The position numbers and the translations under genes were made by a program. A model generated the notes under the pieces. It did not search any database and had not been told where the DNA came from. It was given only the letters and a program-made list of their open reading frames with translations. This document shows positions 1 through 5,154 of a stretch of 6,064 nucleotides of DNA, piece by piece. How positions within the stretch are numbered: position 1 is the stretch's first letter; each line of letters begins with the position of its first letter. The DNA is from Candidatus Zhuqueibacterota bacterium 4484_87. Its GTDB lineage: Bacteria > Zhuqueibacterota > Zhuqueibacteria > Thermofontimicrobiales > Thermofontimicrobiaceae. The stretch lies in the NCBI GenBank assembly GCA_002085355.1, contig NATN01000179.1, positions 1 through 6,064 on the forward strand. The letters run 5' to 3'.

Positions 1-2887
1 TGCCTGCGCCGGGACCTTCTCCTTCAAAGACCTTTGTTGAACCGCGTTTCAATGTTTCTTCATGGGTTCCAAAATCGATAAGCTTTGCTTTAGTGCCATT
101 CCAGACATCGTTTCCTTGTTTTATATCGATAAAGGCGGAAAGTTTGATTTTTCCGAACAGCGTAACTTCATTCCGAATGCCTGCTGTCCAGTCCGGATTT
201 GGATCGCCGATGAAACGGAATTTCGGATCGCCAACAGGATAGCCGTCTTCATTGATAAAAATAGTACCCTCGGGAGCGTTCGGATAGGCTTCGTCGATAT
301 TGATCGTGGTGCCGTCTTTTAAAGTGTAAGTGCTTCCGTTGCCAAAGCGTAGGAAATCTCTACCGTAAAATGCACCGATCGGCTGTCCCGGAGCGGCAAC
401 GCTGGAAATCATGGACCAGCTAAAATATGCATAGGTTTCTGCACCCATCAAGTCAATACATTTGTTATCATTACTTGCCCAGACAAGTCCGAAATCCCAG
501 GAAACATCTTTTGTGCGCACAGGATTTGCATTGAATTCGGCTTCCCATCCTTTATTTTCAATGATTGCACCGTTTGCGGTTTTGGAAGTATAGCCAGTTG
601 ATGGAGGCACGCCAATGCTAAAAATGACATCTTCGGAACGGGATTTGTAATAAGTAACATCCAGACCAATGCGTGAATCCCAGAAACCAAGACTTGTTCC
701 AATTTCAATCTCTTTAGTGCGTTCAGGACCTAAATCAGCAGAGGGGGCGCGACTGCTGGAGAAAAATCCGCCAATGCCATTATATGCCCCGCCGTTCAGA
801 GTTCCTGTCCAATAACCGGAAATATTTCCTGAAATAAACCCTGTGTAAATTGAATAAACTGCCGGTTGCGAACCCGCTTCTCCGTAAGCAAAGCGCAATT
901 TTCCGAAATTCAAATAGGGAATTTTGGGCATTGCATTCATTTTGGTGAATTCCCAGGCTGCGCTGAATTTGGGAAACCAATGCCGTCTCTTGTTGGCGCC
1001 AAAAGTGGATGAACCATCATTGCGTACCGCTCCTGTCAGGAAAAGTTGATCGTAAATATCAAGAGTCGCCTGACCAAAGAAAGACTCGGTATGAATGAGA
1101 GATTCGTACTCATCAGAGTTGATGGTTACGCAATTATCTAATTGGTAATAATTGGGAGTGACAAAGATATCACCAGTTGTACCAATGTATTTATAGGCCC
1201 GGCTGTTGAAATTATATCCTGCCATGAATGTACCGGAGAGATTTTGACTTATCCTGTGAATATATTTTTCCAGTTTGAAAGTGGCTACTAAATTATGATC
1301 GACCTCATGGTAGAGATAATTCCGGCGCCACATGCTTCCGTCACCGTTGTTGGCAGTACTGCTCACAGGATTAACTCTGATCCGATCGTCTTCTGAATAG
1401 TCCGAACCGAGAGTATAATTGATGTTGATCCAATTCAGCGGATCGTACTCCAAGGTTAAATTGCCATACGCTCTGCCGACATTGCTCTCGTTGATTTTTT
1501 CGTAGGCGGAAAAATATGGATTATCATATTTCCTTGATTTGCGCAATTCTGTTGGCGTGCTGTAGCGGTAAGATCTGTGCAATCCGGTTTCCGGATCCAA
1601 ATAAGGCCAGTTATTGAATTCCGGTGGCGTTCGCCAGGCGCCCAAAGTAATACCGCCGATATTGGAGCGGCTGTTCAGGTAATCCGCGACCACTTTTACA
1701 TAAGCCAGATTACCCGTGACTTTAAGTTTTTCATTAATGACTTGCGATCCTTTGAGTCGGAAAGCATATTTTTCGTAATTATCGGAATTCCCGACAAACG
1801 GACCATCCTGATTTACCAGACCGATGGATGCATAATATGTTGTTAAATTATTACCGCCTGATATGATTATATTGTTATCCATCAAATGTCCTGTCTGATC
1901 GAACATTTCCATGCTATGGTCGTAAGTCGGGGTGCCTGGTTCGAGTTTCGCGCCCCAAGAACGCAAATAGTTTTTGATATAAGCACCATTATTCCCCTGC
2001 CCGTATTCCCGCTGCAAAGGCACGCTGCGGTTTACTTTGTCCCACGAATATGAAGTTTTATACTGGATTTTTGTTTTGCCGGGTGCGCCGGATTTGGTGG
2101 TAATTAGAATAACGCCATTTGCCGCCCGTGAACCATAAATTGCTGAAGCTGCTGCTCCCTTAAGTATTTCAACGGAAGCAATATCTTCAGGGTTAAGGTC
2201 AGAAGCACGGTTTGCCTGAACAGTTCCGCCGCTGCCGGAGCCGCCGGTTCCAACGCCGCGAGTGGCATTGTCAATGGGAACGCCGTCAACAACGAATAAA
2301 GGTTCTGTCGTTCCGGAAATTGTGTTGCGACCGCGTATTTGAATTAATTTAGTAGCGCCCGGCTCGCCGCTGAATGATGTTATTTCTACATTTGCTGCTT
2401 TACCGGATAACGCTCCGACAATATTCGTCTCGTCAGCTTCGATAATATCCACAGGCCTGACTTTTGAGATGGTTACTCCCAATTTTTCTTTTATTTGCTC
2501 GCCACTCATACCTGTAACGACAACCTCGCCCAATTGAAGCACATCAACTTTCAGGGCAAAATCCACTGTTAATTCCTGATTCGCGGAAACAGTGATTTTC
2601 TGTTCTTCTTTTTGGAACCCCATGAATTGTGCGACCAGACTGTAAGAGCCGGGCGGGACGCGCGTAATTCGATAGTATCCATCTCCATCGGTGGCAGCGC
2701 CTAATGAAGTTCCTTTTATCATAACATTCGCACCGATGAGCGGATTTTCTGTCCCTGCTTCCACAACTTTCCCTTTAATTGAAGAAAAAGTCTGAGCGGG
2801 AGAATTTGTTGTGAGAATGAGAAAAAATACTATTGTAATCAGCATCATTAATACTTTTAGCCTGTAGAGGCTTTTTATTGGTCTCAT
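1..2887 (-). CDS. SusC/RagA-family TonB-dependent outer-membrane transporter (3' end beyond window)
   Basis: Translation from ATG at 2887 stays open for 962 codons to the window edge, so the C terminus is missing; SusC proteins are usually about 1000-1100 residues, so perhaps 100 are lost. Residues 1-31 form a signal peptide: basic start, hydrophobic core at 12-25, likely cleavage after SPA (29-31). Residues about 36-112 are a carboxypeptidase-regulatory-like beta-sandwich domain (GKVVEAG ... GANVMIKGT ... DGDGYYRI). A TonB-box-like LGEVVVTG lies at 119-126. The plug spans about 140-270, with LFVVDGVPI, a Gly-rich loop (RGVGTGGSGSGGT) and the SusC signature NPEDIASVEILKGAAAS at 232-248 continuing IYGSRAANGVILITTKSG. 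The rest alternates like beta-barrel strands; GDPNPDWT (894-901) and FGTHEET are typical late-barrel sequences. The family imports glycans, peptides or other nutrients across the outer membrane with TonB energy, usually with a SusD lipoprotein encoded next; any SusD would be off the window. Substrate cannot be told. The gene is visibly richer in G+C than the regulatory genes upstream. Confidence 0.96.
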   Translation of the reverse strand, partial: MRPIKSLYRLKVLMMLITIVFFLILTTNSPAQTFSSIKGKVVEAGTENPLIGANVMIKGTSLGAATDGDGYYRITRVPPGSYSLVAQFMGFQKEEQKITVSANQELTVDFALKVDVLQLGEVVVTGMSGEQIKEKLGVTISKVRPVDIIEADETNIVGALSGKAANVEITSFSGEPGATKLIQIRGRNTISGTTEPLFVVDGVPIDNATRGVGTGGSGSGGTVQANRASDLNPEDIASVEILKGAAASAIYGSRAANGVILITTKSGAPGKTKIQYKTSYSWDKVNRSVPLQREYGQGNNGAYIKNYLRSWGAKLEPGTPTYDHSMEMFDQTGHLMDNNIIISGGNNLTTYYASIGLVNQDGPFVGNSDNYEKYAFRLKGSQVINEKLKVTGNLAYVKVVADYLNSRSNIGGITLGAWRTPPEFNNWPYLDPETGLHRSYRYSTPTELRKSRKYDNPYFSAYEKINESNVGRAYGNLTLEYDPLNWININYTLGSDYSEDDRIRVNPVSSTANNGDGSMWRRNYLYHEVDHNLVATFKLEKYIHRISQNLSGTFMAGYNFNSRAYKYIGTTGDIFVTPNYYQLDNCVTINSDEYESLIHTESFFGQATLDIYDQLFLTGAVRNDGSSTFGANKRRHWFPKFSAAWEFTKMNAMPKIPYLNFGKLRFAYGEAGSQPAVYSIYTGFISGNISGYWTGTLNGGAYNGIGGFFSSSRAPSADLGPERTKEIEIGTSLGFWDSRIGLDVTYYKSRSEDVIFSIGVPPSTGYTSKTANGAIIENKGWEAEFNANPVRTKDVSWDFGLVWASNDNKCIDLMGAETYAYFSWSMISSVAAPGQPIGAFYGRDFLRFGNGSTYTLKDGTTINIDEAYPNAPEGTIFINEDGYPVGDPKFRFIGDPNPDWTAGIRNEVTLFGKIKLSAFIDIKQGNDVWNGTKAKLIDFGTHEETLKRGSTKVFEGEGPGAG

Positions 2888-2894
2888 TAAAAAA

Positions 2895-2901
2895 CCCTCC
2901 T
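2895..2901 (-). promoter_or_regulatory. Ribosome binding site of the SusC-like gene
   Basis: AGGAGGG on the minus strand sits 7 nt before the ATG at 2887. It is a near-ideal Shine-Dalgarno site and fixes the start codon. The start is followed directly by a good signal peptide, which agrees. Confidence 0.85.
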
Positions 2902-2959
2902 GTTTAAACCTTTTTTAGCAAATAATAATTATTTTGGAAATCTCAAGAAATAAAAGATG

Positions 2960-3031
2960 CTATTCGCAGATGAAGAAAATATCACCTCCCTCCCAAATTT
3001 TGTTACGATGAAGTGGTGAGATTGCAAACAT
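2960..3031 (-). CDS. Possible 23-residue leader peptide (doubtful)
   Basis: An ATG at 3031 opens 23 codons ending in TAG, reading MFAISPLHRNKIW and then EGGDIFFICE. An in-frame TAG lies 9 nt upstream, so it cannot begin earlier. The strong Shine-Dalgarno element at 3042-3053 precedes it, with a long spacer of 14 nt. The second Shine-Dalgarno-like element lies inside this frame and encodes the EGGD residues. It could be a regulatory leader peptide of the SusC-like gene, but there is no run of regulatory codons, and chance is quite possible. No family is recognised. Confidence 0.15.
   Translation of the reverse strand: MFAISPLHRNKIWEGGDIFFICE
2981..2989 (-). promoter_or_regulatory. Shine-Dalgarno-like element without a gene (left copy)
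   Basis: Minus-strand GGAGGTGAT, inside GGGAGGGAGGTGAT, is complementary to the usual 3' end of 16S rRNA. No ATG start follows at normal spacing. The only reading directly after it is from the overlapping GTG and closes within 20 codons. It lies 61 nt from an identical 9-mer at 3042-3050. It may be a ribosome standby or decoy site, part of a regulatory leader, or a protein-binding repeat. Confidence 0.45.
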
Positions 3032-3041
3032 AATAAACTAC

Positions 3042-3053
3042 ATCACCTCCTTT
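3042..3053 (-). promoter_or_regulatory. Full-length anti-16S Shine-Dalgarno element (right copy)
   Basis: Minus-strand AAAGGAGGTGAT is a 12-nt perfect complement of the common 16S rRNA 3' end (ATCACCTCCTTT). The nearest ATG with a reading frame is at 3031, 14 nt after GGAGG, which is longer than the usual 5-9. An ATG overlapping the element is followed at once by TAG. Such a long match upstream of so little coding capacity is unusual. The context does not otherwise resemble a 16S gene end. Confidence 0.5.
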
Positions 3054-3143
3054 CAGATCAAATGTTTTGCGAGACAAATAAATGGTGAATGATGTTTTAT
3101 CATTTTTAGTGTATAAAATTTTCTTCTAAATGAAATTGAAAAA

Positions 3144-3497
3144 TTATTTAAAAACTTTTTCGATGGTTTCGATGATCTCCGGCATTGTGCTTTCTTTTGA
3201 AATTAATTGATCGGGGCTGATCTTATGCTTCGACAAAAGAGCTGGAGAAACTTTTTGTGATGTCAAAATAATTATCGGAATTTCTTTTGCTCTTTTGCGT
3301 AAAATTTCAAGGAAATCAAATCCAGACATCACAGGAAGTTCCAGATCCATAACGATCAAATCCGGTTCATGCAATTGCATTTTTTCTAGTGCGGCTTTAG
3401 GATTGTAGGCTTCGATGATGTTGTGGCCATTGCGGCTGAGAACAAAACTAATAGCCTTGCGAATTGTTTTTTCATCATCCAATATGAGTATGGTCAT
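3144..3497 (-). CDS. Stand-alone CheY-like receiver-domain response regulator
   Basis: This 117-residue protein is one complete receiver domain with no output domain. Visible motifs are the acidic pair D7-D8 (LILDDE), phospho-acceptor D51 in VMDLELPVMSGFDFL, switch residue T79 in IIILTSQ, and conserved K101 near the end. The Pro that normally follows this Lys is replaced by Glu (ISKES), and the usual GADDY stretch before it is altered to ISPDQ. Single-domain receivers act by binding a partner protein or as phosphate shuttles or sinks; the partner is not visible here. A nearby kinase is the obvious phospho-donor by position. The ATG is the only start in frame, since a TAA lies 12 nt upstream of it. 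It is preceded by a weak GGGG ribosome binding site 6 nt away. A predicted sigma-54 promoter lies just upstream, giving a leader of about 20 nt. Confidence 0.93.
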   Translation of the reverse strand: MTILILDDEKTIRKAISFVLSRNGHNIIEAYNPKAALEKMQLHEPDLIVMDLELPVMSGFDFLEILRKRAKEIPIIILTSQKVSPALLSKHKISPDQLISKESTMPEIIETIEKVFK

Positions 3498-3527
3498 AGT
3501 GAGCCCCGGTTATGACATTTGTGTAAA

Positions 3528-3543
3528 TGCAATGTTAATACCA
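3528..3543 (-). promoter_or_regulatory. Predicted sigma-54 (-24/-12) promoter of the receiver gene
   Basis: Minus-strand TGGTATTAACATTGCA fits the sigma-54 pattern TGGCAC-N5-TTGCA, with invariant GG at 3542-3541 and GC at 3530-3529 exactly 10 nt apart and a perfect TTGCA. Deviations are T for C at two positions in the -24 block. The predicted start is near 3517, about 20 nt before the receiver ATG. The neighbouring upstream gene encodes an NtrC-type activator, the class sigma-54 promoters need. It is the only such match I found on the minus strand of the two intergenic gaps. Confidence 0.65.
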
Positions 3544-3618
3544 CAATTAGAGATTGCTGTTAACAATAAGTAAAACAAGTTAATATGAATAAAATGACAC
3601 TTGAGAGAAATGATAAAT

Positions 3619-3636
3619 TGTGAAGAAAAATTAACA
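3619..3636. promoter_or_regulatory. Predicted activator binding site (enhancer) 1
   Basis: Plus-strand TGTGAAGAAAAATTAACA lies inside a larger inverted repeat at 3615-3640. Its arms are AAATTGT and ACAATTT (7 of 7 complementary), and two further A-T pairs lie inside after one mismatch. The centre is about 110 bp upstream of the start predicted for the sigma-54 promoter. It matches 14 of 18 positions in a second site exactly 33 bp away. The likely ligand is the NtrC-like protein encoded alongside; that is inference. Confidence 0.5.
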
Positions 3637-3651
3637 ATTTCAATGGGAAAG

Positions 3652-3669
3652 TGTGAAAAAAAAATCACA
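3652..3669. promoter_or_regulatory. Predicted activator binding site (enhancer) 2
   Basis: Plus-strand TGTGAAAAAAAAATCACA is a perfect inverted repeat TGTGA-N8-TCACA around an A-tract, centred about 143 bp upstream of the predicted start. It shares TGTGAA and the trailing T-x-ACA with site 1 at the same internal spacing. The 33-bp offset is about three helical turns, placing both sites on the same DNA face. The 8-nt spacer argues against a standard CRP site, which has 6. Confidence 0.5.
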
Positions 3670-3718
3670 GTTGAAAAAAAGATGGGATAGGGAATTATGG
3701 GCGAGTGATTATTTTTGT

Positions 3719-5140
3719 TTAGCCATTGTCGCGCTGATGATTTTTTAGTCCATATTTTTTAATTTTTTTGCTCAGACCTTCTCTTGATTCTCCGACAGCC
3801 GAGGCAATTTTGCTGATGTTCCCCTGATAGATTTGCAAATAATGGGCTAAAAATTCTTTCTCAAATTCGATCAAAAGTTTTTTCCGAGCTTCCTTGAAAG
3901 GCAGTTTCAATAATGATGTGAAGGCGTGGCTTTCTTTTTCCGGTTTTGATGAAGTCTGAAGATTCAGATCAGTTTCTCGCACTTCAGTTCCCGGGCAGAT
4001 GACGTAGAGGCTTTCCATGACGTTTTGCAGTTGACGAACATTTCCTCGCCAATCATAGGCTGCCATCTTCTCGATGATTTCATCAGGGAAGATGAGCTTT
4101 CTGCTTTTTTGAATTTCTAATTTTCTTTGAAAATATTCGATCAAAAGAGGGATGTCTGATTTTCTCTCTCTGAGTGGTGGCAAGTGGAGCCGCACAACAT
4201 TCAGCCGATAAAATAAATCTTCGCGGAATAGATTGTTTTTTACCATTTCATCAATATTTTTATTTGTAGCAGCGATGATGCGAACATCTGCGACCAGCGG
4301 CGCGCTTCCGCCAACTCGATAGAAAGTTTTTTCCTGGAGAACACGCAACAATTTTACCTGCAATTCAATGGGGAAGTCGCCAATTTCATCCAGAAAAATT
4401 GTACCGTGATTTGCCATTTCAAAGAGTCCTTTATGCTGCCGATGCGCATTGGTAAAAGCGCCTTTTTCATGACCAAACAGGTGGCTTTCCAGCAGAGTTG
4501 ACGGCATATTTGCAATGTCCACAACGACAAATTTGTGCTTGCTTCTTTCCGGACTTTGCTCGTGGATGAATCTGGCAATTAGTTCCTTGCCCGTTCCGCT
4601 TTCTCCTGTGATGAGCACAGTGGTATCATTGTCACGAGCAATTCTTTTTGCTAATTGAAGAACATCTTTTATCTTTGGATCTTCTCCTATGATTTTGTTT
4701 GGTTCAGATAGCACACCATATTTTTTTTCAAGATCGTTTAATTTTTCAGATATGCGTTTATTTGCCAAACGCAAATCGCGGGTTTCCAGCATTTTTTCTA
4801 TTTTCAGCAAAATTTCATCGCTGGAAAAGTCTTTAGTGATATAGTCGTCTGCTCCGTATTTCATGGCTTTCACTGCGCTGCCAATGGAACCGTACGCAGT
4901 GATAGCCAAAACTGAGGTGAAGGGATACTTTTCTTTGATTGATTTAATTAAACTTAAACCAATTATCTCCGTTGGCAGTCGCAAATCACAAATAATCAGA
5001 TCAAATTCTTTTTTGTCCAATATTTTATCTGCTTCTTTTTTGCTTTCAGCTTCTTCAATTTCGCTGGTAACAGGTTTTAGGGTAAATAAAAGACCTTTGC
5101 GAGCAGAACGTTCATCGTCAACGATTAAAATTTTTTTCAT
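3719..5140 (-). CDS. NtrC-family sigma-54-dependent response regulator
   Basis: This complete 473-residue protein has the usual NtrC layout and length. The receiver (about 1-120) has D8-D9, phospho-acceptor D52 (ICDLRLP), T81 and K103. A charged, probably coiled linker (about 121-145) leads to the AAA+ domain (about 150-380): Walker A GESGTGKE (179-186), a sigma-54 contact loop GAFTNA (227-232), Walker B TIFLDEIGD (247-255), an arginine-finger region FREDLFYRLNVVRL (305-318) and sensor II WRGNVRQLQN (364-373). A Fis-type HTH (about 426-466, GNISKIASAVGESREGLSKK) binds DNA. Phosphorylated forms oligomerise at upstream sites and use ATP to open sigma-54 polymerase complexes. Two features are unusual: GAFTNA instead of GAFTGA, and Asp instead of Pro after K103. 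It starts 14 nt after the kinase stop and is probably co-transcribed and its direct partner. Targets are not known, but the 221-bp gap just downstream carries a sigma-54 promoter and twin palindromes that it may bind. Confidence 0.97.
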   Translation of the reverse strand: MKKILIVDDERSARKGLLFTLKPVTSEIEEAESKKEADKILDKKEFDLIICDLRLPTEIIGLSLIKSIKEKYPFTSVLAITAYGSIGSAVKAMKYGADDYITKDFSSDEILLKIEKMLETRDLRLANKRISEKLNDLEKKYGVLSEPNKIIGEDPKIKDVLQLAKRIARDNDTTVLITGESGTGKELIARFIHEQSPERSKHKFVVVDIANMPSTLLESHLFGHEKGAFTNAHRQHKGLFEMANHGTIFLDEIGDFPIELQVKLLRVLQEKTFYRVGGSAPLVADVRIIAATNKNIDEMVKNNLFREDLFYRLNVVRLHLPPLRERKSDIPLLIEYFQRKLEIQKSRKLIFPDEIIEKMAAYDWRGNVRQLQNVMESLYVICPGTEVRETDLNLQTSSKPEKESHAFTSLLKLPFKEARKKLLIEFEKEFLAHYLQIYQGNISKIASAVGESREGLSKKIKKYGLKNHQRDNG

Positions 5141-5148
5141 TGAAAAAA

Positions 5149-5153
5149 TCCTT
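5149..5153 (-). promoter_or_regulatory. Ribosome binding site of the NtrC-like gene
   Basis: Minus-strand AAGGA, in AAAAAGGA, ends 8 nt before the ATG at 5140. It begins just after the TAA of the kinase gene (5157-5155). This tight arrangement supports one mRNA and possible translational coupling of kinase and regulator. Confidence 0.7.
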
Positions 5154-5154
5154 T

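Larger units (their letters stand above)
2888..3143 (-). other. 256-bp leader between the receiver gene and the SusC-like gene
   Basis: This gap is A+T-rich and holds no convincing protein gene. It contains two extended anti-16S (Shine-Dalgarno-like) sequences, a possible 23-codon ORF and the real ribosome binding site of the SusC-like gene at its left end. I found no GG-N10-GC (sigma-54) site on the minus strand here, no convincing -35/-10 pair, and no hairpin followed by a T-run that would clearly end transcription from the receiver gene. Read-through into the SusC-like gene is therefore possible, but a promoter type I cannot recognise may also lie here. Confidence 0.5.

Noticed and set aside
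3042..3054. Plus-strand ATCACCTCCTTTC resembles the 3' end of a 16S rRNA gene.
   Set aside because: The sequence before it lacks the conserved rRNA context (no GGCTGG or GTAACAAGGTAGCC), so it reads better as a minus-strand anti-16S element.
3088..3104. Inverted repeat AATGAT-GTTTT-ATCATT as a terminator of the receiver gene.
   Set aside because: The stem is only six weak, mostly A-T pairs, and on the minus strand it is not followed by a T-run.
2888..3143. A sigma-54 promoter directly before the SusC-like gene.
   Set aside because: I checked the GG and GC dinucleotides on the minus strand here, and none has the required 10-nt spacing.
3584..3622. Plus-strand 12-codon ORF (ATG AAT AAA ... 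TGA) in the regulatory gap.
   Set aside because: It has no ribosome binding site, is very short and overlaps the predicted enhancer site.
3610..3637. Sigma-70-like promoter TTGTTA-N16-TATCAT on the minus strand.
   Set aside because: It matches only 4/6 and 5/6 in very A+T-rich DNA, with a leader over 100 nt; the sigma-54 match is more specific and better placed. It cannot be excluded as a second weak promoter.
3652..3669. T-run between TGTGA and TCACA as a terminator after the NtrC-like gene.
   Set aside because: The T-run would be the loop, not the tail; the stem is five pairs and no T-tract follows. A protein-binding palindrome fits better.
3652..3669. CRP/FNR-family binding site.
   Set aside because: The half-sites resemble CRP (TGTGA/TCACA), but the spacer is 8 instead of 6, and the related neighbour site 33 bp away points to one shared factor.
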